Of a DNA stretch of 64,000 nucleotides, positions 37,726 to 46,659 are shown one piece after another. Under the pieces are notes generated by a model. The model ran no database searches, was not told where the DNA came from, and was given only the letters and a program-made list of their open reading frames with translations. This stretch comes from Stutzerimonas stutzeri (GTDB lineage: Bacteria; Pseudomonadota; Gammaproteobacteria; Pseudomonadales; Pseudomonadaceae): the NCBI RefSeq assembly GCF_024451105.1, contig NZ_JANGEY010000003.1:332221-396220 (forward strand), given 5' to 3'. Position numbers and translations under genes: made by a program. How positions within the stretch are numbered: the stretch's first letter is position 1; every line of letters starts with the position of its first letter.

Positions 37726-38919
37726 ATGAGTCACTTCCAGTCCGTCGCCCGCGTGCCCGGCGATCCGATCCTCGGCCTGATGGAGGCCTTCCGCGCCGAC
37801 CCCAGCCCGGCCAAGCTCGACCTCGGCGTCGGCGTCTACAAGGACGCCGCCGGCCGCACGCCGATCATGGCCGCAGTCAAGCAGGCCGAACAGCGCCTGC
37901 TGTCCAGCGAGACCACCAAGGGCTACACCGGCGGCCACGGCGACGCCGAGTTCGGCGAGCAGCTGCTGCGCCTGGTGCTCGGCCAGGACTCGCCGCTCTT
38001 GGCCGGCCAACGCGCCGGCACCACCCAGACCCCGGGCGGCACCGGCGCCCTGCGCCTGAGCGCAGACTTCCTCGCCCACTGCCTGCCCGGGCGCGGCATC
38101 TGGCTGAGCGATCCGACCTGGCCGATCCACGAGACTATCTTCGCCGAGGCCGGCCTCAGGGTCGGCCACTACCCCTACGTCGGCGAAGGCAACCGCCTCG
38201 ACGTCGCGGCCATGCTCGCCGCCCTGGAGCGCGTGCCGAGCGGCGACGTGGTGCTGCTGCACGCCTGCTGCCACAACCCGACCGGCTTCGACCTGTCGCG
38301 CGATGACTGGCGCAAGGTGCTGGAGATCGTGCGCCGCCGTGAGCTGCTGCCGCTGATCGACTTCGCCTACCAGGGCTTCGGCGACGGCCTGGAGGAGGAC
38401 GCCTGGGCGGTGCGCCTGTTCGCCGCCGAACTGCCGGAACTGCTGATCACCAGCTCCTGCTCGAAGAACTTCGGCCTGTACCGCGAGCGCACCGGCGCGC
38501 TGATCGTCTGCGCCGCCGATCACGCCAAGCTGCTCGACGTGCGCAGCCAGCTGGCCTCGCTGGCGCGCAACCTGTGGTCGACCCCGCCGGCCCACGGCGC
38601 CGCGGTGGTCGCCACCATCCTCGGCGACCCGCTGCTGTCGGTGCAGTGGCAGAGCGAGCTGGAGGCCATGCGCGAGCGCGTGCTGCGCCTGCGCCACGGC
38701 CTGGTCGAGGCGCTGCAGCCGTTCGGCCTGGCCGAACGCTTCGCCCACATCGCCGTGCAGCGCGGCATGTTCTCCTACACCGGCCTCGACCCCGAGCAGG
38801 TACGCCGCCTGCGCGCGGAGTCCAGCGTGTACCTGGTCGGCAGCGGCCGCGCCAACGTCGCCGGCCTCGACGAGCAGCGCCTCGGCGAGCTGGCCGCCGC
38901 CATCGCCAGGGTCTGCTGA
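37726..38919 (+). CDS. tyrB: Aromatic amino acid aminotransferase
   Basis: A 397-residue class I aminotransferase of the aspartate/tyrosine subgroup. It shows LGVGVYKDAAGRTP near the N-terminus, HACCHNPTGFDLS, DFAYQGFGDG and the PLP-lysine region SSCSKNFGLYRERTG. It moves the amino group between tyrosine or phenylalanine and 2-oxoglutarate, giving the 4-hydroxyphenylpyruvate used by HppD. The corresponding gene in Pseudomonas aeruginosa is phhC. The start at ATG 37726 follows GAGGAG. It is divergent from phhR and ends in a very strong terminator shared with aroP. Confidence 0.92.
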   Translation: MSHFQSVARVPGDPILGLMEAFRADPSPAKLDLGVGVYKDAAGRTPIMAAVKQAEQRLLSSETTKGYTGGHGDAEFGEQLLRLVLGQDSPLLAGQRAGTTQTPGGTGALRLSADFLAHCLPGRGIWLSDPTWPIHETIFAEAGLRVGHYPYVGEGNRLDVAAMLAALERVPSGDVVLLHACCHNPTGFDLSRDDWRKVLEIVRRRELLPLIDFAYQGFGDGLEEDAWAVRLFAAELPELLITSSCSKNFGLYRERTGALIVCAADHAKLLDVRSQLASLARNLWSTPPAHGAAVVATILGDPLLSVQWQSELEAMRERVLRLRHGLVEALQPFGLAERFAHIAVQRGMFSYTGLDPEQVRRLRAESSVYLVGSGRANVAGLDEQRLGELAAAIARVC

Positions 38920-38934
38920 ACCAGCAGCCGCACT

Positions 38935-38972
38935 AAACCAAACGGGGCGCCCTCTGGCGCCCCGTTTGGTTT
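38935..38972. terminator. Bidirectional terminator between tyrB and aroP
   Basis: A 17-bp perfect stem (AAACCAAACGGGGCGCC and complement) with a 4-base loop CTCT. The AT-rich foot supplies T-runs on both strands, so it should stop both convergent genes. Confidence 0.85.
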
Positions 38973-38981
38973 GTCCCGCCT

Positions 38982-40367
38982 TCAGCGGCGCGCCAGCGCC
39001 AGCTTCAGCCGGTAACCGACCCAGATCAGCAGCAGCCAGCCGGGAATCGCGTAGACCGACAGACTGATCCCCGGGATCTGCAGCATCACCACCAGGATCA
39101 GCGCCACGAAGGCCAGGCACAGGTAGTTGGCGAACGGAAACCAGAACGCCGGAAAGCCCGGCTGCACGCCCTCGCGCCGCTTGCAGGCGCGGAACCTGAG
39201 GTGCGAGAGGCTGATCATCGCCCAGTTGATCACCAGCGCCGCCACCGCCAGCGCCATCAGCAGCTCCAGCGCCTTGCCGGGCACCAGGTAGTTGAGCAGC
39301 ACGCACAGCAGGGTGATCAGCGCCGACACGGCGATGCCCAGCACCGGCACGCCGCGCCGGTTCAGACGCAGGAACAGCCTGGGCGCGTCGCCCTGCTCGG
39401 CCAGGCCGTAGAGCATGCGGCTGTTGCAGTAGACGCCGCTGTTGTACACCGACAGCGCCGCGGTGAGCACCACGAAATTGAGGACGTTCGCCGCGGCGTC
39501 GCTGCCGAGCAGCGCGAAGATCTTCACGAACGGGCTGCTGCTGTAGGGATCGCCGGCGGCGTCCAGGCTGGCCAGCAGGGCGTCCCAGGGATACAGGCAG
39601 AGCAGCACGGTCAGCGCGCCGACATAGAAGATCAGGATGCGGTAGACCACCTGGTTGATCGCCCTGGGGATCACCTTGCGCGGCTCGGCCGCCTCGGCGG
39701 CGGTGATGCCGACCAGCTCCAGGCCGCCGAACGAGAACATGATGAACGCCAGCGCCATCACCAGCCCGGAGATGCCGTTGGGGAAGAAGCCGCCGTGACG
39801 CCACAGGTTGTCGACCCGCGCCTGCTCGCCGCCCGCGCCGCTGGCCAGCAGGTACAGGCCGAGCAGGATCATGCCGACGATGGCCGCCACCTTGACGATG
39901 GCCAGCCAGAACTCGGTCTCGCCGAACAGCCGCACGTTGGCCAGGTTGATGGCGTTGATCGCCACGAAGAACGCCGCCGCGGTGGCCCAGGTCGGCACCT
40001 CCGGCCACCAGAACTGGATGTACTTGCCCACCGCGGTCAGCTCGGCCATGCCCACCAGGATGTACACCACCCAGTAGTTCCAGCCGGCCAGGAAGCCCGC
40101 GTAGCCGCCCCAGTACTTGTGGGCGAAGTGGCTGAACGAGCCGGCCACCGGCTCCTCGACGATCATCTCGCCGAGCTGGCGCATGATCAGGAAGGCGACG
40201 AAGCCGGCGATGGCGTAGCCGAGGACCATCGACGGTCCGGCGCTCCTCAGCACCCCGGCCGAGCCGAGGAACAGGCCGGTGCCGATGGCCCCGCCGAGGG
40301 CGATCAGCTGGATGTGGCGGTTCTGCAGGCTGCGCCGGAGTTCGCCCGGTTGCAGGTGGGTATCCAT
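38982..40367 (-). CDS. aroP: Amino acid permease, AroP type
   Basis: A 461-residue APC-family permease with 12 predicted membrane segments. The N-terminal GGAIGTGLFLGSAGVLRSAGP is the amino acid permease signature, and the LGWNYWVVYI-like segment (AGWNYWVVYILVGMAEL) and SFGGLELVGITAAEA are typical of AroP/ProY/GabP relatives. The AroP assignment follows its place next to the aromatic aminotransferase and PhhR; it may instead import another amino acid. The start is ATG 40367. Upstream sequence to the NSS gene is GC-rich with one hairpin. Confidence 0.82.
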   Translation of the reverse strand: MDTHLQPGELRRSLQNRHIQLIALGGAIGTGLFLGSAGVLRSAGPSMVLGYAIAGFVAFLIMRQLGEMIVEEPVAGSFSHFAHKYWGGYAGFLAGWNYWVVYILVGMAELTAVGKYIQFWWPEVPTWATAAAFFVAINAINLANVRLFGETEFWLAIVKVAAIVGMILLGLYLLASGAGGEQARVDNLWRHGGFFPNGISGLVMALAFIMFSFGGLELVGITAAEAAEPRKVIPRAINQVVYRILIFYVGALTVLLCLYPWDALLASLDAAGDPYSSSPFVKIFALLGSDAAANVLNFVVLTAALSVYNSGVYCNSRMLYGLAEQGDAPRLFLRLNRRGVPVLGIAVSALITLLCVLLNYLVPGKALELLMALAVAALVINWAMISLSHLRFRACKRREGVQPGFPAFWFPFANYLCLAFVALILVVMLQIPGISLSVYAIPGWLLLIWVGYRLKLALARR

Positions 40368-40549
40368 GGTCGGTAAGTCCCTCTGGAGGTCTGGGTCGGC
40401 GCCGGACGGCCTCGTGAGCCGGCGGCGCGGACGACGGGATGGGGTGGACGGCTTGCCCCGGCCGAGGACAAGCATGGACGAGCGTGACGCCTGCCGCGCG
40501 GCGGCTCGGCGCGAGGGGCGCGGAGTATAGCCCCGGCCCCGGACGGACA

Positions 40550-40571
40550 GAACCCGGCCGAAGCCGGGTTC
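40550..40571 (-). terminator. Hairpin after the sodium symporter gene
   Basis: GAACCCGGC/GCCGGGTTC is a 9-bp perfect stem around CGAA, 22 bases beyond the symporter stop on the minus strand. No long T-run follows. Confidence 0.5.
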
Positions 40572-40592
40572 CGGGTACTGCGCGAGCGGGAT

Positions 40593-42053
40593 TCAGCGCG
40601 CGGCGAACTCCAGGCGCACGCGCGGGGCGAACAGCTCGCCGAGCACCGCCAGCAGGCCGATGGCGCCGACGATCCAGTACCAGCCGGCGAACGGGTCGAA
40701 GCCCAGCCAGCCGAGGGCGTTGAGGAACACCACGAGGATCAGCACCGGACTGACGTAGCGGACCATGAACAGCCACAGGGCGTAGCCGGCGGTCGGCAGC
40801 TTCAGCTCGTCGCGCATGATCTCGCTGCGCAGGCAGTAGCCGACCAGGATCGCCATCAGGATGCCGCCCAGCGGCATCATCCAGCGCGAGGTGACGTAGT
40901 CGAGGATGTCGAAGAAGTTCATGCCGAACAGCTTCCACTCGGCGCCGACGTTGAACGACAGCATGGCCAGCATGCTGATGGCGATCAGCACCGCGCCGGA
41001 GACGATGGACGCCTTGATGCGGCTGACGCCGTGCTTCTCGTTGAGGTAGGCGACGGTGGCCTCGATCATCGAGATCGCCGAGGTCAGCGCGGCGACCGAG
41101 ACCATGGCGAAGAACAGCACGCCGAAGACGGTGCCGAACGGCATCTGCTGGAAGGCCAGCGGCAGGCTCATGAAGATCAGCCCCGGACCGGCGCCCGGGC
41201 TCATGCCGTTGGCGAAGATCACCGGGAAGATCGCCAGGCCGGCGAGCAGCGCCACGCAGGTGTCGGCGATGGCCACCACGAAGGTGGTACGGGCGATGGA
41301 CTGGCCGTCCGGCAGGTAGGAGCCGTAGGTGAGGATCGCGCCCGAGGCCAGGCTGAGGGTGAAGAAGGCATGGCCGAGGGCCGCCAGGAAGGCTGCGCCG
41401 GTCAGCTTGCTGGCGTCGAAGGTGAACAGGAACTCGAAGCCCTGGCTGAAGCCGCCGCTGGTCAGGGCATAGCCGACCAGGATCAGCAGCATCACTGCCA
41501 GGCCCGGCATCATCCAGCGCACCGAACGCTCGACGCCGGCCTGCACGCCCTTGCCGACGATCCACAGGGTCGCCAGGGCGACCACGATGCTCCAGCTGCC
41601 GAGCTGCCAGGGGCTGGCGTTGTGCGCCTCGAACACGCCGGCCAGCGCATCGACGCTGGTGGCGGCCAGCGAGCCGTCGAGCATCTTCCACGTGTAGGCG
41701 AAGGCCCAGCCGGCCACCACCACGTAGAAGCACAGGATCAGGAAGCCGCAGAGCATGGCCATGCCGCCGACGCCCTTCCACAGCGGGCTGCCGTTGTTCT
41801 CCCTGACCACCCGGGCGATGGCGTCCAGCGGACTGCCGCGACCGCGGCGGCCGAGGGCGATCTCGCTCATCATCACCGGGATGCCGATGGCGAGGATGCA
41901 CGCCAGGTACATCAGCACGAAGGCGCCGCCGCCGTACTCGCCGGTGATATAGGGGAATTTCCAGATATTGCCCAGGCCGACGGCCGAGCCGGTTGCAGCA
42001 AGGATGAAGCCCCAGCGGGACTGCCAGAGGTTCTTCGGTTTTTCACGGGTCAT
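40593..42053 (-). CDS. Sodium-dependent transporter, NSS/SNF family
   Basis: A 486-residue LeuT-fold symporter. The start WGFILAATGSAVGLGNIWKFPYI holds the unwound TM1 substrate and sodium site typical of bacterial NSS proteins, followed by EYGGGAFVLMYL. Eleven to twelve membrane segments fit the hydropathy. It probably imports an amino acid with sodium. The start at ATG 42053 has an AANAANAA motif and a GTGAC-N5-GTCAC dyad just upstream. Confidence 0.9.
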   Translation of the reverse strand: MTREKPKNLWQSRWGFILAATGSAVGLGNIWKFPYITGEYGGGAFVLMYLACILAIGIPVMMSEIALGRRGRGSPLDAIARVVRENNGSPLWKGVGGMAMLCGFLILCFYVVVAGWAFAYTWKMLDGSLAATSVDALAGVFEAHNASPWQLGSWSIVVALATLWIVGKGVQAGVERSVRWMMPGLAVMLLILVGYALTSGGFSQGFEFLFTFDASKLTGAAFLAALGHAFFTLSLASGAILTYGSYLPDGQSIARTTFVVAIADTCVALLAGLAIFPVIFANGMSPGAGPGLIFMSLPLAFQQMPFGTVFGVLFFAMVSVAALTSAISMIEATVAYLNEKHGVSRIKASIVSGAVLIAISMLAMLSFNVGAEWKLFGMNFFDILDYVTSRWMMPLGGILMAILVGYCLRSEIMRDELKLPTAGYALWLFMVRYVSPVLILVVFLNALGWLGFDPFAGWYWIVGAIGLLAVLGELFAPRVRLEFAAR

Positions 42054-42064
42054 ACGTCACCTGT

Positions 42065-42091
42065 TTGTTCTTGTCTGTGACGGAAAGTCAC
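42065..42091 (-). promoter_or_regulatory. Hfq/Crc-type motif and GTGAC-N5-GTCAC dyad before the sodium symporter
   Basis: On the minus strand AAGAACAA (42072-42065) lies 12 bases before the start codon, in the ribosome-binding region. A perfect 5-bp dyad, GTGAC-GGAAA-GTCAC, is at 42077-42091. The first suggests catabolite repression, the second a repressor site. Confidence 0.4.
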
Positions 42092-42769
42092 CCGCCACGC
42101 TCGTGGCGCGGCGGAATCGGCAAGGCGGGTTACCTTGGGTTCACGGAGCGTCGGGCGGCACCTCCGTACGGCCGGCAGGGGGCCGACAGGCAACGGCAGC
42201 GCGCGACGACCGCGAGGGTGCGTGGGTACGCGGGGGAGTCACAGTCGAAGTGCGCACAATTGTACACCCGCGCCCACGCGCAGGCGCGCACCGCCGGCGG
42301 GCGGCAGGACTGGCGAGCGGCTTCATGCGGCGCGCGGGACGCGGCCGGAGGATCGGGAAGCGCTCCTCGCGGAGCGCCGGCGTGTCGGCCGGCTGCGTTG
42401 CAGGACGGCGGAGCTGCCGAGGGGGCTGGGTCGTTCGGTCGGGGTGAGAGCGTTCATCGCGCCTCCACTTCTTGTTGTTGTGTCTGCCGCACGCGGCGAT
42501 GGCGGCATATCACCCTGTACGCTGCGCACCGGCAAGAGGCGCCGCCGGCCGCCGCAGGCACGGCCCACCCGGCAAACCGTCAACTTTTCCTTACAGCCCT
42601 TCCAGCCTGCGCCGGGCCGCCGCCCTGCGCGACCGTCCGTAATGGATTCGTTACACCATCCCTGCAGCAAACACCTGACAGGCGCGCCGATTCGCGCGAA
42701 AGTAGGAAAAAGGCCCTTTCCGGTCGGGACGGACCCGCCCGGACCCGCCAGGAGCCTGGGGAGGCGTCG
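42092..42769. other. Long non-coding gap before xdhA
   Basis: No gene is seen in about 680 bases. The left half is extremely GC-rich with long open frames in several registers but no ribosome sites or protein-like composition. Near 42257 is ACAATTGT in CGCACAATTGTACACC, a possible operator. At 42638-42655 is a GTAA-N8-TTAC dyad. The right end is the xdhA leader. Confidence 0.5.
42638..42655 (+). promoter_or_regulatory. PhhR-like box upstream of xdhA
   Basis: CGTAAT-GGATTC-GTTACA keeps the GTAA-N8-TTAC core and spacing of the box at 37581. It lies 115 bases before xdhA. Its meaning is uncertain because xdh genes are not known PhhR targets. Confidence 0.3.
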
Positions 42770-44224
42770 TTGATCCAGTTCCTGCTCAACCGCGAGCCGT
42801 GCCGCATCGAGCGGCTCGACCCGAACCTCACGGTGCTGCGCTGGCTGCGCGAGCAGCGCCGACGCACCGGCAGCAAGGAAGGCTGCGCCGCGGGCGACTG
42901 CGGCGCCTGCAGCGTGGTGGTCGGCGAGCGGGTGGTGGACGACACCGGCTTCGAACGCCTGCGCTACCGGGCGATCAACGCCTGCATCACCCTGCTGGCC
43001 AGCCTGCACGGCAAGCAACTGCTGACCGTCGAGGACCTGCAGCAGGGCGAGCACCTGCATCCGGTGCAGCGGGCGATGGTCGAGTGCCACGCCTCGCAGT
43101 GCGGCTTCTGCACCCCCGGCATCGTCATGTCGCTGTTCGCCCAGTACAAGAACGCCGCCGGCTTCGAGCGCGAGGCGGCCTGCGCGGCGCTGGCCGGCAA
43201 CCTGTGCCGCTGCACCGGCTACCGGCCGATCCTCGCCGCCGCCGAGCAGGCCCTCGGCCAGGGCGGCGCGGACCAGTTCAGCGCCCGCGAGGCGGACATC
43301 CTCGCCCAGCTGGCGGCCATCGCCGCGCAGGACGTGGCCGAACTGGAAGGCGACGACGCGCGCTGCCGGCTGCCGCGCGACCTCGACGAACTGGCCGCGC
43401 TGTACGCGGCCAACCCCGAGGCGCGCCTGCTGGCCGGCGGCACCGACCTGGTGCTGGAGATCACCCAGCAGCACCGCCGCCTGCCGCTGCTGATCCAACT
43501 CGGCCAGGTCGGGGAGCTGAAGACCGTCGTCGTCGACGAAGCCACCCTCGATATCGGCGCCGGCGTGGCGCTGAGCGACTGCGCGCCGCTGCTGGCCGCC
43601 GATTACCCGGACTTCGGCGCCCTGCTCGCCCGCTTCGCCTCCACGCAGATCCGCAACCAGGCGACCTTGGGCGGCAACCTCGGCAACGCCTCGCCGATCG
43701 GCGATTGCGCGCCGCTGCTGATCGCCCTCGGCGCCAGCCTGCTGCTGCGCCGGGGCCAGCGGCGGCGGATGCTGGCGCTGGAGGACTTCTTCCTCGACTA
43801 CCGGGTCACCGCGCTGCAGCCCGGCGAGTTCATCGAGCGCATCCTGCTGCCGCGCCCGCAGGCCGGCCAGCTGTTCCGCGCCTTCAAGGTGTCCAAGCGG
43901 CGCGACGACGACATCGCCGCGGTGTGCGCCGCCGTCCACCTGCAGATCGACGACGGTCTGGTGCGCGAGGCGCGCATCGCCTTCGGCGGCATGGCGGCGA
44001 TCCCCAGGCGCGCGAACCGCTGCGAGCAGGCGCTGCTCGGCCATCCGTGGAGCGAGACGGCGGTGGAGCGTGCCGCGAGCGCGCTGGCGCAGGACTTCGA
44101 TCCGCTCGACGACCTGCGCGCCAGCCGCGCCTACCGCCTGCGCGTGGCGCAGAACCTGCTGCGCAAGGCCTGGCTGGAGACCAGCCAGCCCGACCTGCCG
44201 ACCCGGGTGACCGAGCATGTCTGA
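42770..44224 (+). CDS. xdhA: Xanthine dehydrogenase small subunit
   Basis: A 484-residue iron-sulfur/FAD subunit. The N-terminal 2Fe-2S domain has GCAAGDCGACSVVV; the second cluster domain has CGFCTPGIVMSL and NLCRCTGYRPI. The FAD domain has LLAGGTDLVLEI and TLGGNLGNASPIGD. The start is TTG 42770: GGGGAGG lies 6 bases upstream and the length then equals the usual 484 residues. No in-frame ATG fits. It overlaps xdhB by 8 bases. With XdhB and the XdhC chaperone it oxidises hypoxanthine and xanthine to urate. Confidence 0.94.
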   Translation: MIQFLLNREPCRIERLDPNLTVLRWLREQRRRTGSKEGCAAGDCGACSVVVGERVVDDTGFERLRYRAINACITLLASLHGKQLLTVEDLQQGEHLHPVQRAMVECHASQCGFCTPGIVMSLFAQYKNAAGFEREAACAALAGNLCRCTGYRPILAAAEQALGQGGADQFSAREADILAQLAAIAAQDVAELEGDDARCRLPRDLDELAALYAANPEARLLAGGTDLVLEITQQHRRLPLLIQLGQVGELKTVVVDEATLDIGAGVALSDCAPLLAADYPDFGALLARFASTQIRNQATLGGNLGNASPIGDCAPLLIALGASLLLRRGQRRRMLALEDFFLDYRVTALQPGEFIERILLPRPQAGQLFRAFKVSKRRDDDIAAVCAAVHLQIDDGLVREARIAFGGMAAIPRRANRCEQALLGHPWSETAVERAASALAQDFDPLDDLRASRAYRLRVAQNLLRKAWLETSQPDLPTRVTEHV

Positions 44225-46565
44225 CTTTTCCTCCCGCAGTCCGGAAAACGAGTTCCGCTCCGTCCTGCACACCGGTGTCGGCCAGCCGGTACCCCACGAG
44301 AGCGCCGCCCGCCACGTCAGCGGCGCCGCGCAGTACGTCGACGACCACCTGGAGTTCCCCAACCAGCTGCACGTCTATGCGCGCCTCGCCGACCGCCCGC
44401 ACGCGCGCATCCTGAACATCGATACCGCGCCCTGCTACACGGTGCCCGGCGTAGCCATCGTCATCACCAGTGCCGACGTGCCGGGCGCGCTGGACATCGG
44501 CGCGGTGCTGCCGGGCGATCCGCTGCTGGCCGAGGACGTGGTGGAGTACGTCGGCCAGCCGGTGCTGGCGGTGGCCGCCGACAGTCTGGAGGCGGCGCGC
44601 GCGGCGGCCGGGCTGGCGCGGATCGACTACGAGGAGCTGGAGCCGCTGCTGGACATCGAGGAGGCGCTGCGCCGCCGGGACTTCGTCGCGCCCAGCCATA
44701 CCCAGCAGCGCGGCGACGCCGAGGCGGCACTGGCCAACGCCCCGCACCGTCTGGCCGGCCGCCTGCGCAGCGGCGGCCAGGAGCACTTCTACCTGGAGGG
44801 CCAGGCCTGCGCGGTGCTGCCGATCGAGGACGGCGGCATGCTGGTCCACAGCTCGACGCAGAATCCCAGCGAGATCCAGAAGCTGGTCGCCCGGGTGCTC
44901 GGCGTGGCGCTGCACAAGGTCGAGGTGGACACCCGGCGCATGGGTGGCGGCTTCGGCGGCAAGGAGACCCAGGCCGCCGGCCCGGCCTGCCTGTGCGCGG
45001 TGATCGCCCGCCTCAGCGGGCGGCCGGTGAAGATGCGCCTGCCGCGCCGCGAGGACATGCTGAGCACCGGCAAGCGCCACCCGTTCCTCAGCGACTACGC
45101 GGTCGGCTTCGACGCCGACGGCCGCCTGCACGGCGTGCGCATCGAGCTGGCCGCCGACTGCGGCTACTCGCCGGACCTGTCCAGCGCCATCGTCGACCGC
45201 GCCATGTTCCACGCCGACAACGCTTACTACCTGGGCGATGCCCAGGTGACCGGCCACCGCTGCCGCACCAACCACGCCTCCAACACCGCGTTCCGCGGCT
45301 TCGGCGGCCCACAGGGCATGCTGGTCATCGAGGAAGTCATGGAGCGCATCGCCCGCCACCTCGGCCTCGACCCGCTGGAGGTGCGCAAGCGCAACTACTA
45401 CGGCATCGGCAGCCGCAACGTCACCCACTACCACCAGACCGTCGAGCACAACCTGCTCCATGACATGACCGCCGAGCTGGAGCAGAGCTGCGAGTACGCC
45501 CGCCGCCGCGCCGAGATCCGCGCCTTCAACGCGCGCAGTCCGGTACTGAAGAAGGGCCTGGCGCTGACCCCGGTGAAGTTCGGCATCAGCTTCACCAACA
45601 GTTTCCTCAACCAGGCCGGCGCGTTGGTGCACGTCTACACCGACGGCAGCATCCACCTCAACCACGGCGGCACCGAGATGGGCCAGGGCCTCAACACCAA
45701 GGTCGCCCAGGTGGTCGCCGAGGTGTTCCAGGTCGAGATCGGGCGCATCCGGATCAGCGCCACCAACACCGCCAAGGTGCCCAACACCTCGGCCACCGCC
45801 GCCTCCAGCGGCGCCGACCTCAACGGCAAGGCCGCCCAGGCCGCAGCGCTGACCATCCGCCAGCGCCTGGTGGAGTTCGCCGCCAGGCACTGGCAGGTGC
45901 CCGAGGAGGCCATCGAGTTCCACGCCGGCCGGGTGCGCGTCGGCGAGCTGGACCTCGACTTCGCCGAACTGGCCAAGGCGGCGCACCAGGGCCAGGTGTC
46001 GCTGTCGGCCAGCGGCTTCTACCGCACGCCGAAGATCCACTACGACCGCCAGCAGGCGCGCGGCCGGCCGTTCTACTACTACGCCTTCGGCGTGGCCTGC
46101 TCGGAAGTGCTGGTCGACACCCTGACCGGCGAATACCGCCTGCTGCGCGCCGACCTCCTCCACGACGTCGGCGCCTCGCTGAACCCGGCCATCGACATCG
46201 GCCAGGTGGAAGGCGGCTTCGTCCAGGGCATGGGCTGGCTGACCTGCGAGGAGCTGGTGTGGGACGCGCGCGGCCGCCTGCTGACCGCCGGCCCGTCCAC
46301 CTACAAGATCCCCACCGCCGGCGACGTGCCGGCCGATCTGCGGGTGAAACTGCTGGAGCACCGCCGCAACCCGGAGGACACCGTGTTCCACTCCAAGGCG
46401 GTCGGCGAGCCGCCGTTCATGCTGGCGATCTCGGTGTGGTGCGCGATCAAGGACGCCATCGCCAGCCTCGCCGACTACCGCCGGCACGCCGAGCTGGACG
46501 CCCCGGCCACCCCGGAGCGGGTGCTGTGGGCGGTGGAGCAGATAAAGAAGATGCCGCGGCAATGA
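44217..46565 (+). CDS. xdhB: Xanthine dehydrogenase large (molybdopterin) subunit
   Basis: A 782-residue molybdenum subunit. Molybdopterin contacts include GRLRSGGQEHFYLEGQ (the QEHFYLE motif), GGGFGGKETQA, AFRGFGGPQGM and GGTEMGQGLNTK; the catalytic glutamate is in AVGEPPFMLA near the C-terminus. The start at ATG 44217 lies inside the end of xdhA, so translation is coupled. A palindromic repeat lies before xdhC. Confidence 0.95.
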   Translation: MSDFSSRSPENEFRSVLHTGVGQPVPHESAARHVSGAAQYVDDHLEFPNQLHVYARLADRPHARILNIDTAPCYTVPGVAIVITSADVPGALDIGAVLPGDPLLAEDVVEYVGQPVLAVAADSLEAARAAAGLARIDYEELEPLLDIEEALRRRDFVAPSHTQQRGDAEAALANAPHRLAGRLRSGGQEHFYLEGQACAVLPIEDGGMLVHSSTQNPSEIQKLVARVLGVALHKVEVDTRRMGGGFGGKETQAAGPACLCAVIARLSGRPVKMRLPRREDMLSTGKRHPFLSDYAVGFDADGRLHGVRIELAADCGYSPDLSSAIVDRAMFHADNAYYLGDAQVTGHRCRTNHASNTAFRGFGGPQGMLVIEEVMERIARHLGLDPLEVRKRNYYGIGSRNVTHYHQTVEHNLLHDMTAELEQSCEYARRRAEIRAFNARSPVLKKGLALTPVKFGISFTNSFLNQAGALVHVYTDGSIHLNHGGTEMGQGLNTKVAQVVAEVFQVEIGRIRISATNTAKVPNTSATAASSGADLNGKAAQAAALTIRQRLVEFAARHWQVPEEAIEFHAGRVRVGELDLDFAELAKAAHQGQVSLSASGFYRTPKIHYDRQQARGRPFYYYAFGVACSEVLVDTLTGEYRLLRADLLHDVGASLNPAIDIGQVEGGFVQGMGWLTCEELVWDARGRLLTAGPSTYKIPTAGDVPADLRVKLLEHRRNPEDTVFHSKAVGEPPFMLAISVWCAIKDAIASLADYRRHAELDAPATPERVLWAVEQIKKMPRQ

Positions 46566-46577
46566 CCCGCCCCGCAA

Positions 46578-46640
46578 GGCGAATGAATGCGTCCCGACGT
46601 CCCAGCGTACGGGAACCTGTAGGGGCGAATTCATTCGCCC
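46578..46640. repeat. Extragenic palindromic repeat between xdhB and xdhC
   Basis: GGCGAATGAAT (46578-46588) pairs with ATTCATTCGCC (46629-46639), enclosing about 40 bases. The right arm is itself the palindrome GGGCGAAT-TC-ATTCGCCC (46623-46640). GGGCGAATTCATTCGCCC-type elements are common extragenic repeats in Pseudomonas. Confidence 0.65.
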
Positions 46641-46659
46641 TGGCGCCGGAGAACGAGCG

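Noticed and set aside
42065..42769. An N-terminal extension of XdhA from an upstream in-frame ATG
   Set aside because: It would add about 235 low-complexity residues; the TTG at 42770 has a near-perfect ribosome site and gives the normal length.
42135..42773. A 212-codon ORF in the gap before xdhA
   Set aside because: It has an Arg/Gly-rich product of shadow type, no ribosome site, and overlaps the xdhA start region.
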